A model generated the notes under the pieces. It ran no database searches. It was not told where the DNA came from and saw nothing but the letters and a program-made list of their open reading frames with translations. Below, one piece after another: positions 8,138 through 17,402 of a stretch of DNA of 49,081 nt (within the stretch, counting starts at the first letter, position 1; each line of letters starts with the position of its first letter). The translations under genes and the position numbers were made by a program. The DNA comes from an uncultured Clostridia bacterium (GTDB taxonomy: Bacteria > Bacillota > Clostridia > TANB77 > CAG-508): positions 1-49,081 of the forward strand of contig CANRPS010000007.1 of assembly GCA_947632585.1 (NCBI GenBank). Direction: 5' to 3'.

Positions 8138-10123
8138 TTAATTCCGCATTCTTGGCTGTATTAATCCATATCCACTTACAACCTTATTTTCTTTTATCTC
8201 AGGTTTGTTTAAAATATGTGCCATTGCTCCTATTAATTTAGAAGCTGAATTTAAATTCAAATCAGTATCTGCATCTAAAGTAATTATATATTTTATTTTA
8301 GGAAGTTTATTTTTACTATCATTTAATGTATTTGCATTATATTTTTGTTCTATTTCTTTTTCATCAAAATTTCCTTGTAAAAATTCTACAAAATCTGAAA
8401 TTGCACCTCTTTTTCTTTCTAATCCCAAATAAGATCCTTCTTTTTCATTCCATACGCGTTTTCTATAAATAAAATGAAATATAGGAAAATCTTTATTTTT
8501 ATATTTTTTATTTAGTCTATTTACTTCTTCTAATCCCTTTTCTACTATTTTTTTATCATAACTTTCTATTTCATTTTTCGATTCCTTTACATCTCCTAAT
8601 AAACAAAAATATAGATTATCTGATTTATTAGCTAAATAATCTACTTCTAGATTATTAAACATATCTTCTACTTTTCGTTCTTCATCTAAAATAGTTGGTA
8701 TTATTACAATAGTTGCATTTTCTTTAGGAATCCCATCATAAAAATCAAGTTTGGGAATTATTTTAGGTTTTACAAATTTGCTTAAAACATATTGTCCAAT
8801 TTGTATTACTAAATCAGATATAGGTATTAGTAAAAATAAAAAAGAAAACATTTTTATATAAAAGTTTTCATTTTGAGGAATAAAGCCAACTACCATTATT
8901 CCTGATATAATTATAGTAAGTATTAAAATCCAACTAATATATATTTTTGTTTTTTGGGTAGGACTTAAAATTTTTTCATTTTCATAGCCTAAGTTTTTAT
9001 ATAAAATATTTATATTATTATTTATTAAATAATATCCTATGTGTGACTTTTTGCTATTTTCTTTTCCTTTTAAAGATAAATCCAAAATTTTTTTTGCAAT
9101 ATACATTTCAGATGTTTTTGTCTTTTTAGATATTTCTTTTATTTTATTTCTATATTCTTCTTTTGTTTTACTATCCATTTTATCATATATTTTAGCTGGA
9201 TCTTTTCTTAATATTTCTTCTACACTATTTGTTCTTTCAAATATTTCTAAAAAATTGATTCTTTGAATCTTTTTTATTGATGTAATAGCATTTCCTATTG
9301 ATATTTTTTTTACAGCTATATCAAAATGTTCTCTTTTTATTATTTCTTGAACTGTTGTCCCTGTTTTTTCCACTTCATCTTCTAATATTTTTAAAAAGCT
9401 TTCTGTTTTTTTACCATATTTTTTTAATTTATAAGACATATATTCTACAAATGGATATTTCATATCATATTTTTTTATTTTTAAGTTTTTATTTGTTTTA
9501 AAATTTACATATCTTTGTTCTATTTTGGGTTTATTTTCAATTAGTCTTTCTATTATGGATTCTACCTTGTATTTTTCTCTTTGAGATATAAAAATTGCTT
9601 CAATAATTTGTCTTATGTTTTCTATAATTGCTATTTCTATAAATAATCCTATGTTCCATATTTCATCCATACTTAAATTCTTTTTAGTTTGATATGAAAG
9701 TAGTCCTTCTTCTAATATATCTGTTGTAATTTTATTATCCGTATAGTTTACAATTTCAGAAGCTAATACATATATACGTGCAAATCCCTGATATTTTCCA
9801 TTAGCAAGTCCTACAAAATTCATATATCTCTTTAGTGTTATTTCCTTTTTTATCCACTTTACTACTTCTTCAATTGCATAAAAATTGTCTAATAGCCATT
9901 CTCCAGCTGGATGTATCGTAATTTTAGATTTTACATTTTCATTTAATATGTTATATACTTCTTTTATCGCATAAAAATTATCTAGTAATCTTGGAATTGG
10001 ATATGTGTCCTTATCTGAAAATGGCTTTATATTATGGGTACTTGCTATTTTTTCTAAATGTCCCATTAGTTCAGCTTTATTTAATAAAGCCCCTTCTATA
10101 TTTAATATTTTTGTGTTTATCAT
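8138..10123 (-). CDS. Cyclic beta-1,2-glucan synthase-like protein, N-terminal segment
   Basis: First 661 codons of the split giant gene. The N-terminal third is the helical region typical of the family, including two copies of LLDNFYAI (near residues 46 and 78). Two hydrophobic helices follow near 395-455. A GT84 glycosyltransferase domain begins near residue 475 (ATIVIIPTILDEERKV) and carries the DxD-type motif TLDADTD near 610. The segment ends at QPRM-CGG-N-stop, in the middle of the catalytic domain, where homologues continue with G-I-N. Skipping the C at 8146 joins it to the central segment. The only possible ribosome site (AAGGGG) lies inside a hairpin just upstream. Rubrerythrin lies upstream but is separated by that terminator. 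Confidence 0.88.
   Translation of the reverse strand: MINTKILNIEGALLNKAELMGHLEKIASTHNIKPFSDKDTYPIPRLLDNFYAIKEVYNILNENVKSKITIHPAGEWLLDNFYAIEEVVKWIKKEITLKRYMNFVGLANGKYQGFARIYVLASEIVNYTDNKITTDILEEGLLSYQTKKNLSMDEIWNIGLFIEIAIIENIRQIIEAIFISQREKYKVESIIERLIENKPKIEQRYVNFKTNKNLKIKKYDMKYPFVEYMSYKLKKYGKKTESFLKILEDEVEKTGTTVQEIIKREHFDIAVKKISIGNAITSIKKIQRINFLEIFERTNSVEEILRKDPAKIYDKMDSKTKEEYRNKIKEISKKTKTSEMYIAKKILDLSLKGKENSKKSHIGYYLINNNINILYKNLGYENEKILSPTQKTKIYISWILILTIIISGIMVVGFIPQNENFYIKMFSFLFLLIPISDLVIQIGQYVLSKFVKPKIIPKLDFYDGIPKENATIVIIPTILDEERKVEDMFNNLEVDYLANKSDNLYFCLLGDVKESKNEIESYDKKIVEKGLEEVNRLNKKYKNKDFPIFHFIYRKRVWNEKEGSYLGLERKRGAISDFVEFLQGNFDEKEIEQKYNANTLNDSKNKLPKIKYIITLDADTDLNLNSASKLIGAMAHILNKPEIKENKVVSGYGLIQPRMRN
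8143..8146 (-). other. CGGA site A: +1 shift in glucan synthase gene
   Basis: Codons are CCA AGA ATG CGG AAT TAA. Skipping the C at 8146 gives ATG GGA ATT AAC ATG GAC, which joins QPRM to GINMDISYKN, the continuous family sequence. Confidence 0.85.
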
Positions 10124-10131
10124 AAAAAATA

Positions 10132-10178
10132 ATTCCCCTTATTTGCATTTTCGTTTATTATTTGCAAATAAAGGGAAT
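10132..10178 (-). terminator. Terminator/leader hairpin between rubrerythrin and glucan synthase genes
   Basis: Arms 10163-10178 and 10132-10147 pair over 16 bp with one mismatch. On the minus strand the stem is followed by TTATTTTTT and then, at once, the ATG of the glucan synthase gene. It ends rubrerythrin transcription. Its 3' arm also contains the only purine-rich sequence (AAGGGG) that could serve as the ribosome site of the downstream gene. Confidence 0.75.
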
Positions 10179-10197
10179 GTTATACAAAAAATATTTT

Positions 10198-10731
10198 CTA
10201 ATAATTTTCAGCTTTTATTTCAAAATAACTTTGTGGATGACTACATACTGGGCAAACAGCTGGAGCTGATGTTCCAACTACTATATGTCCACAATTTCTG
10301 CATTTCCAAATTTTTACTTCTCCTGCCTCAAATACTTTTCCGTTTTCTACATTTTCTAATAATTTTCTATATCTATCTTCATGTTCTTTTTCTATTTTTC
10401 CAACAGCATCAAATAAAAATGCTATTCTATCAAATCCTTCTTCTTTAGCTACTTTTGCGAATTCTGCATACATATCTGTCCATTCGTAGTTTTCTCCTTC
10501 TGCTGCTGCTTTTAGATTATCTGCAGTTGATCCTATTCCATTTAATTCTTTAAACCACATTTTTGCATGTTCTTTTTCATTTTGAGCAGTTTCTTCAAAT
10601 ATTGCTGCTATTTGTTCATATCCATCTTTACGAGCTTGACTTGCAAAATATGTGTATTTATTTCTAGCTTGTGATTCTCCTGCAAATGCTGCCATTAAAT
10701 TTGCTTCTGTTTTTGAACCTTTTAATTCCAT
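10198..10731 (-). CDS. rbr: Rubrerythrin
   Basis: A 177-residue rubrerythrin: an N-terminal four-helix ferritin-like diiron domain with the E-x2-H type ligands ([37 protein letters not shown]), then a C-terminal rubredoxin-like zinc/iron domain with CRNCGH and CPVCSHP. The family reduces hydrogen peroxide in the cytoplasm of anaerobes. An upstream in-frame ATG at 10752 is possible, but AGGAGGT lies 6 nt before the ATG at 10731, so that start is chosen. The gene has its own promoter (10763-10790) and ends at a strong hairpin, so it is monocistronic. Confidence 0.95.
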   Translation of the reverse strand: MELKGSKTEANLMAAFAGESQARNKYTYFASQARKDGYEQIAAIFEETAQNEKEHAKMWFKELNGIGSTADNLKAAAEGENYEWTDMYAEFAKVAKEEGFDRIAFLFDAVGKIEKEHEDRYRKLLENVENGKVFEAGEVKIWKCRNCGHIVVGTSAPAVCPVCSHPQSYFEIKAENY

Positions 10732-10762
10732 TTTATTACCTCCTAATTTCATTTCTTTGACT

Positions 10763-10790
10763 ATTATATCATATATTTTCCAGTTTTCAA
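10763..10790 (-). promoter_or_regulatory. Sigma-A-type promoter of rubrerythrin
   Basis: On the minus strand TTGAAA (10785-10790), a 16-nt spacer and TATAAT (10763-10768), about 30 nt before the start codon. Confidence 0.7.
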
Positions 10791-10800
10791 GAATTTAATA

Positions 10801-11433
10801 CTATTTTTTATTTTTCATTTTTTGATTTTTACATATATCACAATTTTCTTCTAATCCTAGTTCTACACAAAGTGGTTTTATACTTTCACATATTTTAGGA
10901 AATATAGTGTTCATATCAAGTGAAGCAATAAATCCACTACATTTATATCCTTTTTGATATATTCTATTAGCTTTTAAAAACATTTTTTCTATTTTTTCTA
11001 ACCCTGTTCCTTTTAAGTTTTTAGGCTTTGGTATTTTTAAAAAATTACAAATACCATCTATATCATAAGTAAAAAAATCTTCTATAGTTCTTGTAGCTTT
11101 TATATGAAAAACCTTAGATGCTCCATTTCTCTTTAAATCTGCTTCAAGCTTTCTTCTATCAACAGGAGGATTAGCTCCAAACTCAAATACATCTGTATCA
11201 TAACAAAGAAATACTATTATTTCATATTCTTTTGAATATTTTTTTACAACTTCTTTTACAAATTTATTTAGTAATTTTTTCTGAAATTTTGCAATCCCAG
11301 TTATGCATTTTTTTTTTAATAAATCTACTTTAAACTTTTTGTCTGATATTTTATTTTTAATTTCATCAAGTACTTTATCATAAAATTCTTTATCGGTTTC
11401 GCCTTCAGTATATATCACTACACATTTTTTCAT
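10801..11433 (-). CDS. Toprim-like partner of the ATPase (RloB/AriB-type candidate)
   Basis: A 210-residue protein that begins with VVIYTEGETDKEFY, resembling the first acidic motif of Toprim-like nuclease domains. FLCYDTDVF near residue 77 looks like the D-x-D motif. A C-terminal cysteine pair (CDICK) is also present. Its ATG overlaps the TGA of the upstream ATPase (ATGA), so the pair is translationally coupled. ATPase + small Toprim pairs include the defence systems PARIS (AriA/AriB) and RloAB-like pairs; fused versions occur in OLD and GajA. I infer that this protein is the nuclease effector and the ATPase is the sensor. The Toprim assignment rests on motifs only. Confidence 0.72.
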   Translation of the reverse strand: MKKCVVIYTEGETDKEFYDKVLDEIKNKISDKKFKVDLLKKKCITGIAKFQKKLLNKFVKEVVKKYSKEYEIIVFLCYDTDVFEFGANPPVDRRKLEADLKRNGASKVFHIKATRTIEDFFTYDIDGICNFLKIPKPKNLKGTGLEKIEKMFLKANRIYQKGYKCSGFIASLDMNTIFPKICESIKPLCVELGLEENCDICKNQKMKNKK

Positions 11434-12707
11434 AATACATTTTCCGTATATTTAACTAGAGTTTCTATATCATCATCATCTCCACTCATTAAATCAAAAA
11501 TGTAATCACCTATATGCAAATCTAAATCACTCGCATCCTTCATTAATTTTTTTATTGACTTATCTTTTATTTTAGAAAATATAGCAATACCATCATCATT
11601 AGGTAAGCCAACATAAATATTACTAGGATTTATATAATTTATTAAGTAAGGAGAATGACTAGTTATTATAATTTTTATATTTTTAGCAAAACCATTTAAA
11701 GCAATTAAATATTGCTGTAAAATTTTTGGATTTAAAGAGTTTTCTGGTTCTTCAATTGCCACAATGCTAAATCCGTTATAAGACGCTGACTCTAAATTAG
11801 TAAGAATTCTTAAAATTCTTCTTGCTCCATCAGACATATTACCAAATTGAATTTCAGTTGATAAATTTTTATCTTTTGCAATTAAAGCATAAAACTTACC
11901 AGCGATTTGTGATTGTTTTATATCTTGTTGATTAGCATTTTCTGTTGAAACTATTGGTATTTCAACAACATCAAGTTTTTCTATTGATGGGAATATTTCT
12001 TTAAATGTATTAATTATTAGTTGGTATCTTTCATTTCTTTTTTCCCTAATATCATATAAAATTGTAGGTATATTGTTTTGACTGCTTAAATTGTAATTAT
12101 AATTTTCTCCATTAAATATAGGTATCACATCATATGGTTTTTTTGCATCAAAATCATGATCTATAAAAATTTTTATCTTGTTTAACTCATTAACAATTTT
12201 TTTATAAAACAAATCATCATATGCTTGAATCTTATTTACAATTAGTCCATTATCTTCTATAAGAATTGATTTATTACATGTACCTGTCTTTGAAGGTTTA
12301 TAAAAACTCTCATCATTTTCTCTTTTTATATAAAATGTATATTTTTGTGATTCATTACATTCTCTAATTTTTAGATATTCACTCAAAATTTTAGATCCCA
12401 TATTGTTTCTTTTCCATGAAAAAGAATAGCTATAAATAATTTCTTGATTGTCCATCTCTCCTTCTAATTCAAATGAAAACACATTTGTTAAATTATGTTT
12501 ATTCACAGGAATTCCAGGTGTGTATCTCATTTGGATTGATTTATTTTCATTATTAGCAACAATGAAATCAAATCCAAATTTCAATGCAGTTAAAGTATTA
12601 GTTTTTCCATAACTATTAATAGACAATAAACTTATAATATTATTTAAATTCAAATCAATATTTTTTAAATTTTTAAATCCATCGATTTTAATTCTTTTAA
12701 TATTCAT
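11430..12707 (-). CDS. AAA/OLD-like ATPase of a two-gene putative defence module
   Basis: An ABC-type SMC/OLD-like ATPase of 425 residues. It opens with IKRIKIDGFKNLKN and a relaxed Walker A (INSYGKTN). The ABC signature is MSDGARRIL, Walker B is VAIEEPENSLNP, and a switch histidine follows in ITSHSPYLI. The ORF can be extended to 12773, but a clear promoter (TTGACT-17-TATAAT at 12745-12773) lies over that extension. The ATG at 12707 has TGGAG 7 nt upstream, so it is the probable start. The gene overlaps the Toprim-like gene by 4 nt. The pair sits between unrelated housekeeping genes like a defence cassette. No helicase or methylase accompanies it. Confidence 0.85.
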   Translation of the reverse strand: MNIKRIKIDGFKNLKNIDLNLNNIISLLSINSYGKTNTLTALKFGFDFIVANNENKSIQMRYTPGIPVNKHNLTNVFSFELEGEMDNQEIIYSYSFSWKRNNMGSKILSEYLKIRECNESQKYTFYIKRENDESFYKPSKTGTCNKSILIEDNGLIVNKIQAYDDLFYKKIVNELNKIKIFIDHDFDAKKPYDVIPIFNGENYNYNLSSQNNIPTILYDIREKRNERYQLIINTFKEIFPSIEKLDVVEIPIVSTENANQQDIKQSQIAGKFYALIAKDKNLSTEIQFGNMSDGARRILRILTNLESASYNGFSIVAIEEPENSLNPKILQQYLIALNGFAKNIKIIITSHSPYLINYINPSNIYVGLPNDDGIAIFSKIKDKSIKKLMKDASDLDLHIGDYIFDLMSGDDDDIETLVKYTENVL

Positions 12708-12744
12708 TTTTTTACTCCATATATTTATTATTTCTTGTGACATT

Positions 12745-12773
12745 ATTATACACTCTCCATTTTTCATAGTCAA
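12745..12773 (-). promoter_or_regulatory. Sigma-A-type promoter of the ATPase/Toprim operon
   Basis: TTGACT (12768-12773), a 17-nt spacer and TATAAT (12745-12750) on the minus strand. Near-consensus. It fixes the ATPase start downstream of 12740. Confidence 0.8.
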
Positions 12774-12878
12774 TAAAATATTAAATATTTTATTATTTAT
12801 TTTCTACAATTATATTAATATTTATTCATTTTTTAAAAAATAATTAATATTTTATTTATTATTTTTGAAAAATGTAAG

Positions 12879-12927
12879 AAAATATTCCCAAATGTTAATT
12901 GAAAATTCTAACATCTGAGAATATTTT
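12879..12927 (-). terminator. Terminator after the FAD dehydrogenase gene
   Basis: Inverted repeat with arms 12879-12897 and 12909-12927 (two mismatches), just downstream of the stop at 12938. Confidence 0.65.
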
Positions 12928-12937
12928 AATAATTTAT

Positions 12938-14374
12938 TTATTTTTTACATATTATCCTTGCCATTTGAACTCCAGAACATGATGCCATCATAAGTCCTCT
13001 TGTCATTCCTCCACCATCTCCTATAGAATATAAGCCTTTAATACTTGTTTCAAAATTATTGTCTATTACTACTTTATTACTATAGAATTTTATTTCTGGT
13101 GCATAAAGTAAATTATCTGGATTTGCAAAACCTTCTACAACTTTATCTAGACATCTTATAAATTGTAAAATATCTGTCATTGTTCTATATCCTATTGCAA
13201 AAGTTATATCTCCTGCAACTGCTGATTTTAATGTTTTTTGAACACTATTTCTTTGTAACTCATGTTCCCATGTTCTTTTTCCTCTATATATATCACCTAA
13301 TCTTTGAACTAATACATTTCCATTACCTAATTCATTTAAGTTTTTAGCAACATTTCTACCATAATCTATTGGTTTATCAAATGGATAATTAAATCTATGT
13401 GATACAAGTATAGCTAAATTTGTATTTGTACTTTTTCTATCTTTATAAGAATGACCATTAACTAAAGTCAAATTATTATCATATACTTCTGAAGCTACAA
13501 ATCCACTTGGGTTTTGACAAAAAGTTCTTACTTTATCTCCAAAAGGTCCAGGTCTTCCTACAAATTTTCCTTCATACATATATTTATTAATATCTTTCAT
13601 AATTTCATCTGGAAGTTCATATCTAACGCCAATATCTACAACACCTGCCTGTGTTGCAATATTATGCTTGCTACACATATTCACAAGCCAATTGGCTCCT
13701 TTTCTTCCAACTGCTATTACTACTTTATCTCCATATATTTCTTCCAAGTCTTCATCTTCAAGCTCTATATCTTTTGATTTTTTTACCTTAACACCTTTAA
13801 TACTTCCATCTTCAATGATTAAGTCTCTTACCATTGTTTCAAATAACATATCTACTCCATTGTCTTCAAGATGTTTTTCTAATTTATGATATAACTCATG
13901 TGCTTTTTCTGTTCCTAAGTGTCTTATAGGAATATCTATTAATGTTAATCCTTCTTTTTTAGCCTTTTCTTTTATTTCTGAAACTTCATTTTTAAATGCT
14001 GTTCCTTCTAATTTAGTATCTGCTCCAAAATCTAAATAAATACTATCTGCATAATCAATTAGTTTTTTTGTTTCTTCTACGCCTATATAATTGTGTAGAT
14101 TTCCTCCTATATAAAAATCCTCGTCTTCTTTATTATATAAGGATAATTTTCCATCTGAAAATGCTCCTGCTCCTGAAAATCCACTCGTAATGCTACAAAA
14201 TGGTTTACATTTTGCACATACTCCTGTTTTTTCTATAGGACATGCTCTTTTTTCTACTCTTCTACCTTGATCTATTAGTAAAACCTTTTTAGTTTTATCT
14301 AATTTTATCATTTCATATGCCATAAAAATAGAACTAGGTCCCATACCAACTACTATAACATCATATTTTGCCAT
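12938..14374 (-). CDS. FAD-dependent dehydrogenase (COG2509-type NAD(P)/FAD oxidoreductase)
   Basis: A 478-residue flavoprotein with an N-terminal dinucleotide-binding fold (YDVIVVGMGPSSIFMAYE). A cysteine-rich loop follows (CPIEKTGVCAKCKPFC, near residue 47), then the SGAGAFSDGKLSL block and a C-terminal FAD-contact motif (SIGDGGGMTRGLMMAS). This is the widespread bacterial family annotated as FAD-dependent or NAD(FAD)-utilising dehydrogenase, whose substrate is unknown. A GTG 9 nt upstream is possible, but GGAG lies 8 nt before the ATG at 14374, which is chosen. It stands alone between terminators. The family call is secure. Confidence 0.9.
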   Translation of the reverse strand: MAKYDVIVVGMGPSSIFMAYEMIKLDKTKKVLLIDQGRRVEKRACPIEKTGVCAKCKPFCSITSGFSGAGAFSDGKLSLYNKEDEDFYIGGNLHNYIGVEETKKLIDYADSIYLDFGADTKLEGTAFKNEVSEIKEKAKKEGLTLIDIPIRHLGTEKAHELYHKLEKHLEDNGVDMLFETMVRDLIIEDGSIKGVKVKKSKDIELEDEDLEEIYGDKVVIAVGRKGANWLVNMCSKHNIATQAGVVDIGVRYELPDEIMKDINKYMYEGKFVGRPGPFGDKVRTFCQNPSGFVASEVYDNNLTLVNGHSYKDRKSTNTNLAILVSHRFNYPFDKPIDYGRNVAKNLNELGNGNVLVQRLGDIYRGKRTWEHELQRNSVQKTLKSAVAGDITFAIGYRTMTDILQFIRCLDKVVEGFANPDNLLYAPEIKFYSNKVVIDNNFETSIKGLYSIGDGGGMTRGLMMASCSGVQMARIICKK

Positions 14375-14489
14375 ATACTTCACTCCAATCTTATTATTTA
14401 AATAATATGTTATAATCCCCTTTCATAATTCCAATTTATTTAGATTTCCACAGATATTTTACAATTAATTTTAATGTTTGTCAATTTTA

Positions 14490-14580
14490 TGGCGGAGAAG
14501 GAGAGATTCGAACTCTCGCATCCTATAAAAGATCTATCAGTTTTCGAGACTGACCTCTTAAACCACTTGAGTACTTCTCC
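14490..14580 (-). tRNA. tRNA-Ser (anticodon CGA)
   Basis: A 91-nt class II tRNA with acceptor GGAGAAG pairing with CTTCTCC, discriminator G and encoded CCA. The anticodon stem is TCAGT/ACTGA with loop CTCGAAA (anticodon CGA, reads UCG). It has a long variable arm and a GTTCGAA T loop. Confidence 0.95.
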
Positions 14581-14588
14581 AAAAATAT

Positions 14589-14610
14589 AGACTTACAAAA
14601 GCGTAAGTCT
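14589..14610 (-). terminator. Terminator overlapping the deacetylase stop
   Basis: Perfect 8-bp inverted repeat (14589-14596 and 14603-14610) followed on the minus strand by ATATTTTT. The TAG stop of the deacetylase gene lies in its first arm. Confidence 0.6.
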
Positions 14611-15475
14611 AATTATTTACTTTGTGTCTTATTGGCTCAGTTTCATCTGTTATTCTTCTAAATACATATCCATTTTCCTTTGCATAATCTATTATCCCAG
14701 CTAAAGCTCCAACTGTTTTATTATTTCCAGAAAAGTCATGCATTAGTACTACATTTTTCTTGCTTGCTCTCAAGTTAGAAATTACATTGCTATATACTTT
14801 GTCACTTGTCTTAGCGCCTCCACTATCTCCAGAATCTATAGACCAATCAAAATAACTAAATCCTTCATTTAATGCTCTTTGTGTTACTTCTGTCATTATC
14901 CCATCATAATATTTTCTACTTATCGTATTTGAACTTCCTCCTGGGAATCTTATTATATTTGGTTTAATTCCTGTTGTTTCATATACTTGTTCTTGTAATT
15001 TTTTAAAACTTTCAATACAAGCATCTGGCGAACTATATACATCCTTATATTCATGACTATATCCATGAAGAGCTATTGTATGGCCTGATTCTTGTTCTCT
15101 TTTTATTAATTCTTCTCCTTTTTCATCATAATGTAAAACAAAAAATGTTGCTTTTACTCCTTTTTCATCTAATATATCTAATATTTTAGGTGTAGTTGTT
15201 GTAGTTGGTCCATCATCAAATGTTAGATATATTACACCAGTTGCATTATCTTCTTCTTCCTTTTCTTTTTGCTTGGCTAGTCTTATTTCTTCCTGTTTTT
15301 TTTCTTCTTCAAGTCTTATTCTTTCAATTTCTGCTTGCCTTGCCTCTTCTATTTTTCTTTCCTTATTTTTATTTACTTTAACAACAATTAGAAATATCAA
15401 TAATATTATTATAATTATTGCAAGTAAAGCAAGTAAAATATACCTTTGATTATATCTTTTTCTTCTTTTTAACAT
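14609..15475 (-). CDS. Membrane-anchored polysaccharide deacetylase (NodB domain)
   Basis: 288 residues: a basic N-terminus, one membrane helix (about 12-33), a charged coiled-coil-like stalk rich in E, K and R (about 36-75), then a NodB carbohydrate esterase 4 domain. Its motifs are TFDDGP (catalytic Asp pair), HGYSH (zinc histidines), RFPGG and LMHDFSG. Such enzymes remove acetyl groups from peptidoglycan or other cell-surface sugars outside the cell. The catalytic domain is a close paralogue of the one ending at 36136 in the window, with the same spacing and the same GGSSNTISR block. The gene is transcribed away from rqcH. Confidence 0.9.
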   Translation of the reverse strand: MLKRRKRYNQRYILLALLAIIIIILLIFLIVVKVNKNKERKIEEARQAEIERIRLEEEKKQEEIRLAKQKEKEEEDNATGVIYLTFDDGPTTTTTPKILDILDEKGVKATFFVLHYDEKGEELIKREQESGHTIALHGYSHEYKDVYSSPDACIESFKKLQEQVYETTGIKPNIIRFPGGSSNTISRKYYDGIMTEVTQRALNEGFSYFDWSIDSGDSGGAKTSDKVYSNVISNLRASKKNVVLMHDFSGNNKTVGALAGIIDYAKENGYVFRRITDETEPIRHKVNN

Positions 15476-15581
15476 AATTTTAGGACCTCTAATCTTACTT
15501 TTATTTTTATCAAACTTGATTATATCACTTTATGTCGAACATTGTCAAACAAATTTTTAATTTTAATATATGCTGAAATGC

Positions 15582-15610
15582 TTGATATTAAACAATTTTC
15601 GTGTTAAAAT
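15582..15610 (+). promoter_or_regulatory. Sigma-A-type promoter of rqcH
   Basis: TTGATA (15582-15587), a 17-nt spacer and TAAAAT (15605-15610), followed by AAAGGAG close to the ATG at 15646. Confidence 0.75.
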
Positions 15611-15645
15611 ACTTAATAGTTTATTTTAACTAAAGGAGTATAATT

Positions 15646-17400
15646 ATGGCTTTTGATGGTATTATTACAAAAGCAGTAACTGCTGAGCTCAAAAATATAA
15701 TAGGATATAAAATCGATAAAATCTATGAACCTGATAAAAATACTATTACTATGGGTCTATATGGAAAAGAAAAAAATATTGCCTTAACTTTATGTATTTC
15801 TTCAAATAATTGTAGATTGCACTTATCAACCCATGATCAAAAAAATCCAAGTACTGCACCTAATTTTTGTATGTTGCTAAGAAAACATTTAATAGGTTAT
15901 AAAATAAAAGATATTTATACAATTGATTTAGAACGTATTGTATTTATTAATCTAGAAAATAACGAGAATCCTGATAAGCCTATTATAAAAAAACTTATTG
16001 TTGAACTTATGGGAAAACATTCTAACATTATTTTAACAAGTGAAAATAATGTTATTATTGATAGTATGAGACATACTAGTATAGAAGATAATTCTAATAG
16101 AGATGTCTATCCTACTTCTAGGTATATTTTTCCCACATCTCAAAAATATAGTTTTCTAGAGTTAAAAAATTTCGAAGATTTTTATCTAAAAATAACACCT
16201 TTTATTACAAAATATTTAAATAGTATTGTAAATAATCCCGAAAAATTAAATATTGATATTTCTATAATTTCTAATGCGATTTCAAATACTTTTAATGGAT
16301 TTAGTGTTTCATTTATACAAAATCTTGTTAAAGATCTTAATATAACAGATATATCAAAAAGTTCTTTAAATATTGTTTTTAATAAAATCAATGAAATTTT
16401 AACTTTATCAAATGTAGATGTTTACTTTACAAATGATAAAAAAGATTATTATTTATATACTTCGAAAAACTCTTTTGATAATTTTCATATAAACTTCATA
16501 CTTGACGACTTTTATTATGAAAAAGAAACAAATGAATTATTCAAAAATTATAAAAATAGTTTGTTAAGTTTAATTTTATCTATCTTAAAAAAATATGAGA
16601 AAAGATTAGTTAATATTGATAAAAAACTTACTGAATGTGAAAACATGGATAAATATAGGCTTTATGGGGAATTAATCACTTCTAATTTATATAAGATTCC
16701 TAATAAAAATATAGAAAGTATTGAGGTTGAAAATTATTATAATAATAATGAATTGATTACTATTCCTCTTGATAAAAAATATGTACCTTCTTATAATGCA
16801 AAAAAATACTTTAAAAAATATTCAAAACTTAAAAATGCTTTAGAAGTTGTAAATATTCAAAAAAAGGAAACTATTCAAGATATAAATTATATTGAAAGTG
16901 TTATATATGAATTAGATGCATCAAAAGATATTCAAGATATAGAAGAAGTTTATGAGGAAATCTCCGAAAGTGTTATTTTTGCAGAAAAATTAAAAACAAA
17001 AAAGCAGTCTAAAAACAAATCTAAAAAATCTAAACCATTAACCAAAAATAAATATGTTTCTTTTAATCCTAGAAAATATGTAGTAGATGGCTATACTATT
17101 TTAGTTGGAAGAAATAATAAGGAAAATGATTATTTAACTTGTAAATATGCTAATAAAAATGATCTTTGGTTTCATACCAAAGATATTCATGGAAGTCATG
17201 TTATTTTAAAAACAAATCCTGGAGAAATTGTTCCAAGTGAAATTTTAATTGAAGTTGCTAAAATTGCGGCAAAACATAGTAAAGCAAGAGCTTCTTCTAA
17301 TGTTCCTGTAGATTATTGTAAAGTTTCTTTTGTTAAGAAGCCTAATGGAAGTAAACCTGGTTATGTAATTTATAGTAACAATAAAACTTTATATGTATAA
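15646..17400 (+). CDS. rqcH: RqcH (NFACT-family ribosome quality-control protein)
   Basis: 584 residues, the usual length for bacterial RqcH (formerly FbpA/fibronectin-binding-like). The NFACT-N domain covers about 1-200 and starts MAFDGIITKAVTAEL. In the DR motif region (LERIVFI, near residue 92) the usual Asp is Glu. Helix-hairpin and coiled-coil segments follow (to about 440), then the NFACT-R domain with GRNNKENDYLT and DLWFHTKDIHGSHV. RqcH binds split 50S subunits carrying peptidyl-tRNA and directs C-terminal alanine tailing for degradation. It converges on the tmRNA gene with one shared terminator, so the two rescue systems are neighbours. Confidence 0.95.
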   Translation: MAFDGIITKAVTAELKNIIGYKIDKIYEPDKNTITMGLYGKEKNIALTLCISSNNCRLHLSTHDQKNPSTAPNFCMLLRKHLIGYKIKDIYTIDLERIVFINLENNENPDKPIIKKLIVELMGKHSNIILTSENNVIIDSMRHTSIEDNSNRDVYPTSRYIFPTSQKYSFLELKNFEDFYLKITPFITKYLNSIVNNPEKLNIDISIISNAISNTFNGFSVSFIQNLVKDLNITDISKSSLNIVFNKINEILTLSNVDVYFTNDKKDYYLYTSKNSFDNFHINFILDDFYYEKETNELFKNYKNSLLSLILSILKKYEKRLVNIDKKLTECENMDKYRLYGELITSNLYKIPNKNIESIEVENYYNNNELITIPLDKKYVPSYNAKKYFKKYSKLKNALEVVNIQKKETIQDINYIESVIYELDASKDIQDIEEVYEEISESVIFAEKLKTKKQSKNKSKKSKPLTKNKYVSFNPRKYVVDGYTILVGRNNKENDYLTCKYANKNDLWFHTKDIHGSHVILKTNPGEIVPSEILIEVAKIAAKHSKARASSNVPVDYCKVSFVKKPNGSKPGYVIYSNNKTLYV

Positions 17401-17402
17401 AT

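Noticed and set aside
12708..12773. Longer ATPase starting at 12773
   Set aside because: The -35 and -10 boxes of a good promoter lie on this stretch, and a proper ribosome site precedes the ATG at 12707.
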